From positions 4,482,574 through 4,546,573 of the forward strand of contig CM044958.1 in assembly GCA_024516035.1 (NCBI GenBank): a stretch of 64,000 bases of DNA. Reading direction: 5' to 3'. The position numbers and the translations under genes are program-made. This document shows, piece after piece, positions 54,981-63,799 of this stretch; the first letter of the stretch is position 1; each line of letters begins with the position of its first letter. This stretch comes from Bactericera cockerelli. Its lineage: Eukaryota > Arthropoda > Insecta > Hemiptera > Triozidae. The notes beneath the pieces are model-generated. The model saw only the letters and a list, made by a program, of their open reading frames with translations, did no database searches and was not told the origin of the DNA.

Positions 54981-55059
54981 AAAAATTTTAACTTATGAAA
55001 TTCTATTTGAGATAATAAGACATAGTATATGTACAATAGTAATAATAATTAAAAAATAA

Positions 55060-55175
55060 ATAAAAATGAAAACAGTTTACACAAAAAGAAGGAAAAAATT
55101 GATAAATTTATACACACAATCATGTCTTAACTAATGGGCGGTGTTATTGCCTATGGCAATCTCTTTTCCCCAAAA
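55060..55175 (-). mobile_element. Family I LINE-like 3' end, short
   Basis: Minus strand: GAGATTGCCATAGGCAATAA, CACCGCCCATTAGTTAAGAC. Truncated copy of the 24057-24480 element. Confidence 0.6.
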
Positions 55176-55189
55176 AAAATACTCAAATA

Positions 55190-55440
55190 AACCAATCAAA
55201 GGTGTTGTTTAGGCAAATCATAAAATCAAAAGTTTTGTTTACGCAAATAATAAAAACAAAGGTATTGTTTACGCAAATAACCCAATCAAAAGTATTGATT
55301 ACGCAAATAACCCAATCAAAAGTATTGATAACGCAAATAACCTAATAAAAGGTATTGATTACGCAAGTAACCCAATCAAAGGTATTGATTTCGCAAATAA
55401 CCAAATCAAAGGTATTGATCACGCAAATAACCCAATCACA
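55190..55440 (+). repeat. 30-bp tandem array x 8
   Basis: Units of the type CAATCAAAGGTATTGATTAC plus GCAAATAACC; outer units are more diverged (GTTTAGGCAAATCATAAAAT), inner ones nearly uniform. Confidence 0.93.
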
Positions 55441-55973
55441 GTGCAGTTGAAATTTTTTTTATATATTTTTTTTATTTTATTATATTTTTTTTTATTTAAA
55501 ATAACCCACATTCGAGGATTATGAGAGTGAACAAGTTCTCTGGAACAAGACAACGACCCTTGTCCAGTTAATTACTTACACCTGACAGTGACTGGGAATT
55601 GAAAAGTCAACGACACTGCCACACGTTGCTCTCCATTCAATTCCAAAAGAAGCAATGTTGCCAAGTTAGCTGTCTATGTCAGCAGAACTTTCCAAAAGTT
55701 TGCAAAAGTTTTTTCAATAATGGAGTAACAGCTGAAGACAGTGAACGGCGAACAGCAGGTATCTTATCTCTGAGCAGTGTTTATAATTAGAAACTGAATA
55801 GATGCCAGGGATTAGTCTTTGATGCTCCACACAGTCTGCAGTGGAGGTTGAGGATCCTGAGACACACTGGGAGGGGAGGAAAACTTCATTAAGTTGATAA
55901 TAAGGGTAGTGGAGGAGAGGCATGGTCGAGTTAACAGTTTTCGAGTCTACAATATACTAGGTAGCCATTGTCG

Positions 55974-56145
55974 ATGGTGCGTTGAATGCACAGGATTTCG
56001 TAGGATCACCTAAGCAATGTCCAGTGAGGTGAAGACTTTGTGATACTGGCATTTCCGCCCAACCCAGGCTGGTCGAGGTCAATGTGGGTAGCAGGTTTGT
56101 GAGTTTCCTGGGAATGGAGGTTACACCCTCGTCTCGAGATGACCT
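55974..56145 (+). mobile_element. SINE family E, 5S-derived, near full length
   Basis: GCCATTGTCGATGGTGCGTT, GAATGCACAGGATTTCGTAG, GATCACCTAAGCAATGTCCA, GTGAGG follow 5S rRNA from its first base; then CCCAACCCAGGCTGGTCGAG, GGGTAGCAGGTTTGTGAGTT, TTCCTGGGAATGGAGGTTAC. Confidence 0.85.
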
Positions 56146-56316
56146 AGCTGTTGAATGGGAAGTAAAACCCTAGTTAATAATAATAATAATTTACTAAGTA
56201 CAATACATGTATATCTCTTTAAAGACATGATGCAGCACATCCGTGAGCCATAGTGACTCCAAATTATTGCATAGAATCTGTCTAGCTGTTCACGTAGCTC
56301 AGTGCTCAACATGTAG

Positions 56317-56592
56317 GCATAGCGTGTAGAATAGAGAAGTGTGGCTGTGGAAACCACCCCCTGCCGGCCTAAATCGTGGCGTCGTCAGCGCTAATATCGC
56401 AAAGGAGTCTCCTATACTCGTCCCTCACAAAATTTCTTCCCGGTATCAAATGTAAACATAAACGTAAATATATCAAATATAAACGTAAGTAGACCGCGAA
56501 AAATATTCTACTCCTTTGCGATGGTGTCGCGCTATGTGGCGTTTCCATGCAACTTGGGTTCGTTTCCTCACTTCTTGATTCTACACGCAATG
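56317..56592. mobile_element. MITE J, copy 2, 6-bp TSD
   Basis: GCATAGCGTGTAGAATAGAG...CTTGATTCTACACGCAATG, flanked by ATGTAG (56311-56316 and 56593-56598). Interior collinear with 39603-39844 (AAACCACCCCCTGCCGGCC, ATCGCAAAGGAGTCTCCTAT, GATGGTGTCGCGCTATGTGG) plus a small AAACATAAACGTAAATAT expansion. Confidence 0.85.
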
Positions 56593-56603
56593 ATGTAGGT
56601 CTA

Positions 56604-56732
56604 CACCCAGCCGGGACATTACAAATTATTCTCCCATTTGGGATTTCGACCAGATAATAATCTCGAAATTACTGTTGGAATAATGGTACTCTTTAGTCCT
56701 ATAATCGAGCAGTACAAACTAGGGGATATTAT
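56604..56732 (+). mobile_element. SINE family A, 3' two-thirds
   Basis: ACACCCAGCCGGGACATTAC, CTCCCATTTGGGATTTCGAC, AATTACTGTTGGAATAATGG, AATCGAGCAGTACAAACTAG. Confidence 0.75.
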
Positions 56733-57289
56733 GAGGTGTCTTAGTGACAGACAAATTAATCCCTTTTTTCCTGCTAAATCTCTTTTTAATATTATTCCAT
56801 GAATAAAATGTAGCATGTAGATAATGTGTCATTGAATAAAGTACCGCAAGAGAAGAACGATTTTCTATAGTTGTATTTTTAATTCCATCTTTTTTTTTTA
56901 ATATTTTTTTATTTATTTATACGAATAACTTTTCAAATCTGGAAATTTTTGAACAAATACACCAAAATCTACAAGAAAGACCTTATTTACAGAGATAAAA
57001 TGTCTTTTGAGCTACTATTTAGGCTTTTTCTCAATTCGCCACTGAGTGAGTTGACAAAGATGTAACGAAACTCAAAGTTCTGAAAAGTTAGACTTCAATT
57101 TTCCTCCTTCAGTTAATCTTACCAGGAAAAATTTTGCGCGGGGCAAAGTTAACACAGGTCAAGATAAGATTAAAGATAACCCGATTTTCAGAGGTAGTAT
57201 TGACCCAGACCGGAGCAAGATACATGTAAACTGTGGTCCTTTCATTGAAATTTCCAGGAAATGTTTATATTTCCTGGGAAATTACGTAG

Positions 57290-57357
57290 AGTCGAACCTG
57301 GATGTAAGAAGAAAAACTTTCGGTCCCTTGAGTACTTTTCTATTCAGGTTTGACTGA
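57290..57357. mobile_element. Internally deleted Tigger-like element
   Basis: GAGTCGAACCTGGATGTAAG and TATTCAGGTTTGACTGAG preserve both ends of the 7827/17514 family with almost no interior. Confidence 0.65.
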
Positions 57358-57858
57358 GCTTTTTTACTCGTTTTTTAAATATAAAATAAGGAAGATTAGG
57401 TGATTGTGAGAGTGAGAATGTGAGAGCGCCAACCCTGTTAAGAGCGCCAAAGATTTAGTTATTTGGCGTCTTTTTTTTGTCTAACAAAGCTGATAGGCGC
57501 CCATCTGCTTGACGTCCTCCACCATCGAGAATGTATGAAGAAATGCATGCTATACATAAATCCTCCGAATACTGTTAATCATCCATGTATGTCTGAATGT
57601 ATCCTGTCAAAAGCCGTTCTCCGACCACACCAGCCACAACGTACAGATATGCCACCCCTAACTCATCATTCTCAAACTTACTAATTACATCTTCTGTTCC
57701 TCCTCTCCCGATATTCCCATTTTATCCCACTGCCCAATTCGACGGGATGCTTTCAACCGCAGACAATTTTGCTCTAAAAGATTTATTTTTTGTTTCTCTG
57801 TCGATTTGAATTCAGAAATATAAGTTGCACGTGTGAATTCAACCAGACTAATAAAAAA

Positions 57859-57950
57859 CAAGAAATGTATATATTATTATGATTTAAAAACAGGGTATTG
57901 GCGCGAACGACCCGCATCAGTCGTATTAAAGCACCTAAAAGGAAAAAAAA
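57859..57950 (+). mobile_element. Severely 5'-truncated copy of the window-start LINE
   Basis: ATGATTTAAAAACAGGGTAT, TGGCGCGAACGACCCGCATC, TTAAAGCACCTAAAAGGAAA match 1850-1925 across the stop codon and UTR and end in poly(A). It includes only the last few codons. Confidence 0.88.
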
Positions 57951-58099
57951 TGAGATTTTTGTTTCTTCTGATGTAAAATCTTTTTTCTAGTGGGTTTCGA
58001 GCTAGTATATATTATTTCGAACTGAAAGTTTCTGAACTTCAAACCAAGTGCTAATTGATTTCCAGACTCAAAATATCTCTGATATTATAATAACAATGT

Positions 58100-58205
58100 A
58101 AAAAGGAAACAATATACAATTAAAAGGAAAAATAATAAAAAAATATAAATTAAAAAATGTCCTAACTAAAGGGCGGGGTTATTACCTTGTGGCTTTGAGT
58201 CTCAA
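58100..58205 (-). mobile_element. Family I LINE-like 3' end, short
   Basis: Minus strand: AAGGTAATAACCCCGCCCTT, TAGTTAGGACATTTTTTAAT, like 24270-24330. Confidence 0.6.
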
Positions 58206-58382
58206 AATACCCTTTTTTACTTGCTTTTTTCCTACGGCGCGCTTAGCGCATGCTAAAAGTACTCACTTTATACACACAACATATCTATACAATTCATATA
58301 TGTACATACTTGATAGTACATTCTGTATGAATACTTAAATGAAGTACTGCATGGCTTTTGACAGTTCTCATATCTCTTCATT

Positions 58383-58401
58383 CCCCCCCCCCCCCCCCCC
58401 C
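58383..58401. repeat. Poly(C) tract, about 19 C
   Basis: An uninterrupted C run, rare in such AT-rich DNA, at the start of a long pyrimidine-rich tract. Confidence 0.9.
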
Positions 58402-58470
58402 ACCCTCTCTCGCCCCTACCACTTTAACTGCCTCTTTTAATCTATTATACCATTACTTTTGCTTTCTCTG

Positions 58471-58504
<34 letters not shown>

Positions 58505-59175
58505 CTCCTCACTCTATCTTTCTCCCTATTTCTATGTAGCTTTCCGACCTCTCTTTTATATTTTTCATAACTTTTTCTTATTTCTCTCTCTTTATTAGGT
58601 TATTTCTATATCCCTTCGTTTTTTTTTCTCTCTCTCTCTCTCTCTATTACGTTATTTCTATATATCTCTGTTTTTCTCTCTCTCGCTCTCCTGTTTTCTA
58701 TCACTTTCTTTTACTATTTCCTAAAAAAAAGTCACTCTTTATCATGTTTTATGTCACATCTTTTTCCTTATTACTTACTTATTCACATCTCTTTCTTCGT
58801 TTCCATTTTATATTTTGTCCACCGGTTCATTTCTCTTTCTTTCATTGAGTTGTTCCTCTAGTAGTCTAGTTCAATCTTTTCCTGTCTCTTTATCTCTCTC
58901 ATTCACATTTTTTCTCTTTTTTTCTTCTCTATCTTGCGTTCTTTTTATCTCTCTCCGTCCTCTCTCTCTTACGCATGTTTTCTATGACTTCTTACTTTTA
59001 TCCTTTTTTTAAAACTTTTTTCATTCAGTCTTTCCTCTATTTTAATTTTTATGTTTTACTTCTCTCTTATGATTTTCGTCACTTTTCCTTACCTGTTCCC
59101 TTACTTGTTTCCTTCCTATTTTTCTTAAGGTATTGCGTTCTTTCAATCTCTCTTCGTCTCTCTCTCTCACATAGC
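58402..59175. repeat. CT-rich low-complexity tract
   Basis: Several (TC)n runs (e.g. 58469-58502, 58628-58645) separated by TTATTTCTATAT-type spacers; TTA.GTTATTTCTATATC recurs twice. Plus-strand frames here are low-complexity serine/leucine only. Confidence 0.85.
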
Positions 59176-59444
59176 TGTGATAATATGAGCTCCTAATTGC
59201 CACTCCTCAGAGAGCGAGAAGAGATGAGGAGAGACGGTTTATAATTGTCTCTCCTAATAATTAAAGCTCGTATGTTGTGCACACTCAGCTTGAATTCACT
59301 CTAGGGCTTAACATCATCATGACTGGAGTGGAGAATTGTATGCTCGTGGAGGGTGCCTGGGCCCGCGGTAGAGACAAGAGTTCCTGGGTTCAAGCCTCAG
59401 TTTTTTTTTTTTTTTTTCCTTTTTTTAAAAAAAGGTAAGTGCGC

Positions 59445-59590
59445 CCCGGAACCGCTTTTGCATTACTTCAGGGCACTTTACCTTTACATCCATGCCATTC
59501 CGGAAACGGAAAATTTCGGTCAGAAATTTCCGCTCCGGCCGTGATTTAAACCCGTAACCTCTGGTCAGACCTTGAAAAAACAAGGTCTGA
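59445..59590 (-). mobile_element. SINE family K, second copy
   Basis: Plus-strand view: CCGGAACCGCTTTTGCATTA, CTTCAGGGCACTTTACCTTT, CATGCCATTCCGGAAACGGA, AAATTTCCGCTCCGGCCGTG, ATTTAAACCCGTAACCTCTG (decayed B box). Confidence 0.75.
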
Positions 59591-59724
59591 GAAAAAAAGG
59601 GACAGTTTGAGGTGTAAGTGGACCCCCGTTTTTTTTGTGTTTTCATATTGACTGTTATGTTTTAATATTTACATAGAGTATATCTTTAAATGATTTTTTT
59701 CATTTAATCATTTTTCATTTAATC

Positions 59725-59998
59725 GAAGAAAATTCTGTTCCATCCAAACACGTGAGGCTGCCATTTCCGGCCCTACCCAGGCTGGGTGAGGTTAATGTGG
59801 GTAGCTGGTACGATTCCCAGCGAATGGAGGGTAAAACCCTCGTCCTAATCCAGGACGTTAAATCAAATAGAATCGTTGGCGTTAGGAAGGGCATCCAGCC
59901 ATAAAAAACGTGCTCCACCCTACCAACCTCAACCATGAGGTTGAACAATGCCGACCCCAAAAGCAACATAAGCTAATATGGGATAAAAGGCAAGGGAC
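59725..59998 (+). mobile_element. SINE family D, body and tail (head lost)
   Basis: TTCTGTTCCATCCAAACACG, CCCAGGCTGGGTGAGGTTAA, GTGGGTAGCTGGTACGATTC, GAATGGAGGGTAAAACCCTC, AGGACGTTAAATCAAATAGA, GGCGTTAGGAAGGGCATCCA, AACCATGAGGTTGAACAATG, GGGATAAAAGGCAAG. It is the best-preserved body/tail in the window. Confidence 0.9.
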
Positions 59999-60117
59999 AT
60001 ATATATATCTCTAAATGATTTTGAACCTTTGAATTTTTTTAAAAAATTAATGCCTTTTTACATTGTCTTGTCTGATAGGAGCAAACCAAAAAATGGAAAG
60101 TTTTCACTAATATATTT

Positions 60118-60200
60118 TTATAACTTGGGCTTCTAGAATAATCTGACTTATTGTTTCAAATCAGGCAGTATAATTGAGGTGATATTATAATATGTTTCCT
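60118..60200 (+). mobile_element. SINE family A, 3' fragment
   Basis: TAACTTGGGCTTCTAGAATA, AATCAGGCAGTATAATTGAG, GTGATATTATAATA: diverged tail of family A. Confidence 0.5.
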
Positions 60201-60204
60201 ATCT

Positions 60205-60392
60205 TATTTCGCCCATAATTCCGCCACTGGTCGCTGCTCACATCAAAGTAGGTCCTCATTTTCCCTCACAAGGTATAAGTGGACCCTGTAATATTGAAAA
60301 GAGATAACTGAAAAATTCCATATCTGCTGGGATTCGAACCCAGCCTAGTGCGTGCAAGCCTAGTGCGCTACATTACTCGGTCACTGTCCATG
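60205..60392 (-). mobile_element. SINE family F, near full length
   Basis: Plus-strand view: CCATAATTCCGCCACTGGTC, GCTGCTCACATCAAAGTAGG, CCTCACAAGGTATAAGTGGA, CTGGGATTCGAACCCAGCCT (B box), TAGTGCGCTACATTACTCGG. Confidence 0.82.
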
Positions 60393-60437
60393 ATGTAGAT
60401 ATTGAAGTTAAAGGAAAAGTTACCTTAGTTGTGTTAA

Positions 60438-60646
60438 CACACATTGTGTGCCCAGGGGTAGAAGCATGACATACCCCATCGGCTCACGATGTCAGGTGTT
60501 TTTGCCTGAAGTGTATAATTTTCGTCAAGCAAAAACGCCTGACGTGGCCGTAGTGGATAATTTCGATAGGCGTTTTCGCCTGACACACTGCACTTAATCG
60601 TAAGTACTATTGTCAGCCGAAAACGCATGACGTGGCACGTAATGTG
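60438..60646. mobile_element. TTAA-inserted MITE inside SINE B
   Basis: Left CACACATTGTGTGCCC after TTAA (60434-60437), right GGCACGTAATGTG before TCAA (60647-60650, one change). TTAA is present at this point in other SINE B copies. The interior has four alternately oriented GTCAGGCGTTTTTGC-type motifs. Confidence 0.8.
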
Positions 60647-60743
60647 TCAATCACTTTTGTGATATCACACTCACACTCGCTTTACTAAATCCACGCTGAA
60701 ACAGGGACTTGAACCACCGACCTCCAGGTTTCAAGTCCACCGC

Positions 60744-60825
60744 CTTTATCAATAGTTCTGGGCTTAATAGCTTTACTTATAAAACTTTGCCCTTATAAGA
60801 TTTTCTATTATTATTATTATTATTA
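60744..60825 (+). mobile_element. Small retroposon-like insertion inside SINE B
   Basis: TAGTTCTGGGCTTAATAGCT, AACTTTGCCCTTATAAGATT, then ATT repeats; ATCAA is repeated at both junctions. The tail matches 36370-36412. Confidence 0.65.
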
Positions 60826-61029
60826 ATCAAGCTACGGAGGTCGGTTGGACATTGAAGTAGAAATAAATTACGGTTAAAATGGACGTCGCTCAGTGACCGA
60901 AAGTCTCAGAGACCCCAGTGCATGATTGCATTTGTCGGATGACGAATTTATTTTCACCGGGGATGGATGGGAATTGAAATTTGTCCGCTCCAGAAATGAA
61001 AGTCAACACTAATTAGAACCTAGAACAAG

Positions 61030-61400
61030 ACTTGGGGGAGAGAGAGTTGACTTGGGGGAGAGAGAGAGTTGATAATGGGGTATGGAAGCGAGAGAACATC
61101 TTAGAGAACGCAAGAGAGAGAGAGAGAGAGAAATGTTCTGTAAAGAGAGAGAGAGAGAGATGTATAAATGGTACAGTAAAGAGAGAAAAATTAGAAAAGA
61201 AAGAAGAGGGAGAGAAAGATAGCACAAAGGGCGAAAGAGAGACAGAAAAAATATTGAGGGGAAGAGAAGGGAAGAAAAACGAGAGAGAGAATTTAGAAGC
61301 AGGCGGAGATTGATGGGAGAGAGAATGAGAGGGGAGGGGAGGGTGGGAGCGGGTAGGGGCGGGGGGAGAGGAGAGAGAGGGGCAAGGGGCGGGGGTATAC
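61030..61400. repeat. GA-rich tract passing into a G-run cluster
   Basis: (GA)n runs (61113-61160) lead into repeated G3-G6 runs at 61327-61396 (GGGGAGGGGAGGGTGGG, GGGGCGGGGGG), capable of G-quadruplexes on the plus strand; another cluster lies at 61459-61490. Overlapping frames in several phases here are purely compositional. Confidence 0.85.
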
Positions 61401-61499
61401 AATGGAGGCCCAAGACAATGGCAACCCCGCAAGCTTTCTTCTTGTTAGAATCAAAGTGGCCCGGAGGGTACCGGGGGGGCGGGGGCAGGGAGCTTCAAA

Positions 61500-62020
61500 G
61501 ATGAAAATGGGGAGGAGGGGAGGGATATTTTTTTCGCGATGATAGAAAAACACTGGAAAGACAAAAGAGGTTTGACATGCTTTTTTTCTAATTAAAACAA
61601 GAGCACTGGATTTCGTTCAAGACATCTAAAACTATTATTATTATTATGACAAGCACGAATACCTATCTAGGTTTTAATGCAGAGCTTTGCTGGTTTTATG
61701 CTTGGGTAGAGACGACTAATGAGCTAGGTATGAAGGTGTCGAGTTATTGAAATTTTAACACTGAAATCATATAACATAGAGGGAACCCTATGTATCAAGA
61801 TTTGTGTCCAGTAGGGTCCATCAGCTGATTTCAAAACCAGTGTCGGAGTTGTAGTAATTTTTCTCTCGAGAAGGAGTGGGTACCTAAAGTACCTGTGTAG
61901 TTCTTCAAAAATAATATCTTTACTTTTTTCATACTTGCCTATTAGTTATTTTTGTCTTTGTTTCCTTAGAGTAGTAATTATGTAGTAATATAAGAGTTAA
62001 TTGGTATCTGCCACTGCATG
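61500..62020. other. Unclassified DNA
   Basis: No recognised repeat or coding sequence. Confidence 0.45.
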
Positions 62021-62024
62021 AGAG

Positions 62025-62118
62025 AAAAAAAAAAATCCTCCCCCGCTGGGAATCGAACTTAGGTCACCATGTGTGCAATGCCTAGCGCGCTAACTCACTC
62101 TGCCACAGTGACTACTAC
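62025..62118 (-). mobile_element. SINE family F head
   Basis: Plus-strand view: CCCGCTGGGAATCGAACTTA, GGTCACCATGTGTGCAATGC, CTAGCGCGCTAACTCACTCT, GCCACAGTGAC. It is joined to repeat G. Confidence 0.82.
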
Positions 62119-62335
62119 GCAAAAACGCTTACATACGAGTCTGCAACCATTGGGACATTTTCATCTTTACTATTCAAGGTCTAAAACTTAACTGACCAAA
62201 TTTCGTATTGTGCGCATGACACATACTTTTTCTCTTCTCTCTTTTTATAATTTAATATTTCGTTACATAATTTCGTTACATAATTTTGGTTATGTGCCAG
62301 AGCAAAGACATGAAAATGTCAAAAATTAAATAAAC
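62119..62335 (-). repeat. Repeat G, copy 2
   Basis: Inverted match to 24790-25018: CTTACATACGAGTCTGCAAC, CATTGGGACATTTTCATCTT, ACTGACCAAATTTCGTATTG, TGCGCATGACACATAC, GGTTATGTGCCAGAGCAAAG. Confidence 0.88.
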
Positions 62336-62518
62336 TGAAACAATCAGATGCCAGGATTTGTTGAAAGAGGAACCACAGTTGATCCATCAGCTGTTCAAAG
62401 TTGTACGCATAAATTAGTTCAATTCGAGATAGTTCAGGTATCCTCTGTGTTATATGATCTCAGTGGAATTCAACTTTCTTTAAGATAAAGCCCCAATATC
62501 CTCTCTTTAGTCTATTAA

Positions 62519-63257
62519 CACGTATGAGACGGCGTGCCCACCGGTGGGTCACATTTTATATGTCCTCATTAGACTGCGTTCCCACCGGTGGGTCACGTTT
62601 TTTTCAATTTCTCTTGTAACGTGACCTATGGGTGGAGACAGATAATGCTATGATTAATATATTTTTGTACTCGCCCGTCCCAGAAGATAGTTTTTACCGG
62701 GTGGAATTTTGAAAATCGATTCAGGTCAAAAGATATGGCATTTTTACTGTAACCTCTTTTTTGTGATTTTCCGCAAATAGGTCTTGAGTAATTACCTATA
62801 AAGGTACTAAATTTGGCTGTCAGCGTCAGAATCATCAACACTATCAGCACTAAAATCATCATCTAGATTCCTAAAAACCTCTTCAATTTGATCTTTTTGA
62901 ATTATTTTATTATTGTTCGTCATATCTGTAACATAAAACAAACTAACATATAGCATAAACTCCTCTAAATTTTAAATTTTAGAGGAATTTTATCGTGATC
63001 CACCCGTGGAACATGCCGTCCTGGAGAGCTATTTTAGTGCGTGGGACGGCGTGGTCACCGATGGGTCACAAAAAAAATTGCCAACAATAAACGTTCTGAA
63101 GCACCAAACAAAAAAATATCGATGCATATCGTGTTTTTACACTAAAAAGATCTCAGTGCAGCAAAAAAATTTTTTTTTTTCATTTTTGGTACACACACCC
63201 AAATTTGAAGCCGTCCCAGCGTACAAACTATAGAAAATAGGACCCGTCTCATACGTG
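62519..63257. mobile_element. piggyBac-like element, 739 bp, internally deleted
   Basis: TTAA (62515-62518)|CACGTATGAGACGG ... CCGTCTCATACGTG|TTAA (63258-63261): 14-bp perfect inverted ends. Sub-terminal palindromic CCCACCGGTGGG motifs followed by TCAC occur at about 62538 and 62580, with variants near 62617, 62998 and 63055. A transposase start survives on the minus strand. Confidence 0.9.
62807..62923 (-). pseudogene. piggyBac-type transposase N-terminal remnant
   Basis: ATG at 62923 opens a 38-codon frame: MTNNNKIIQKDQIEEVFRNL then DDDFSADSVDDSDADSQI and TAG at 62807-62809. A very acidic N-terminus of this kind is usual in piggyBac-family transposases. The rest of the reading frame is scrambled by stops and the catalytic DDD region is absent, as expected for an internally deleted derivative. 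The identification rests mainly on location between TTAA-flanked ends. Confidence 0.5.
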
Positions 63258-63279
63258 TTAACACCTAAGAAATTTATCT

Positions 63280-63640
63280 ATTTTTTGTTTCTTTCTCTCT
63301 CTTAATCTATCATCTTCTCTTCTTTTCTCTCTCTCTTATTTCCTTATCCTCTCTCTCTCTCTCTATTTATTTATTTACGCTTTTTTTTACAAAAAAATTA
63401 ACAACAAATTAACGACAATAATGAAAAAAAAAGAAAACACACACAGAAATATGTACAAAAATATAAAGAATATTATTGATTTTTAATTACAATTTTTTTG
63501 TAATCCGGGGCGAAGTTAATGCCTATCATCTATTCATCTCAATTTTTTGAGATGAATAGATTTTTTTTCTCTAACTACCTATTTCTTTCTTTTCTGTCTT
63601 TCTCTTTCTCTTTTTTTCTCTCTCCTCTGTTTCACTTATA
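63280..63640. repeat. CT-rich and AT-rich low complexity, with a family I-like fragment
   Basis: (TC)n runs at 63294-63370 and 63580-63630. Between them GGGGCGAAGTTAATGCCTAT (about 63508) resembles the family I 3' end in reverse. ATCTATTCATCTCAA and its inverse TTGAGATGAATAGAT form a 15-bp hairpin at 63527-63560. Confidence 0.6.
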
Positions 63641-63799
63641 AAAAACTTCCTCACACTTCAGTAGAATAGTGTACATACGTATACATTTTCCCGGTCTGCC
63701 CAGATGTTTCACTCCCCTTCTCTGTTTTCCGGTTGTCTTGAATGAAAAGAGAAAAACTTACAAGAGAAGAAAGAAGTACAGAGACAAAGTCATAATACA

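Larger units (their letters stand above)
60416..60848 (-). mobile_element. SINE family B interrupted by two insertions
   Basis: Plus-strand pieces: GTTACCTTAGTTGTGTTAA (60419-60437), TCACTTTTGTGATATCACAC to CAAGTCCACCGCCTTTATC (60650-60743) and AATCAAGCTACGGAGGTCGG (about 60826-60846). Joined in order they form one family B copy, showing exactly what was inserted. Confidence 0.88.

Noticed and set aside
55190..55440. CRISPR-like array (also 19835-19992)
   Set aside because: Units are directly tandem without unique spacers, and the setting is eukaryotic.
61009..61432. Long overlapping proline/serine/leucine-rich frames
   Set aside because: Open in several phases because of purine/pyrimidine strand bias; no domain.
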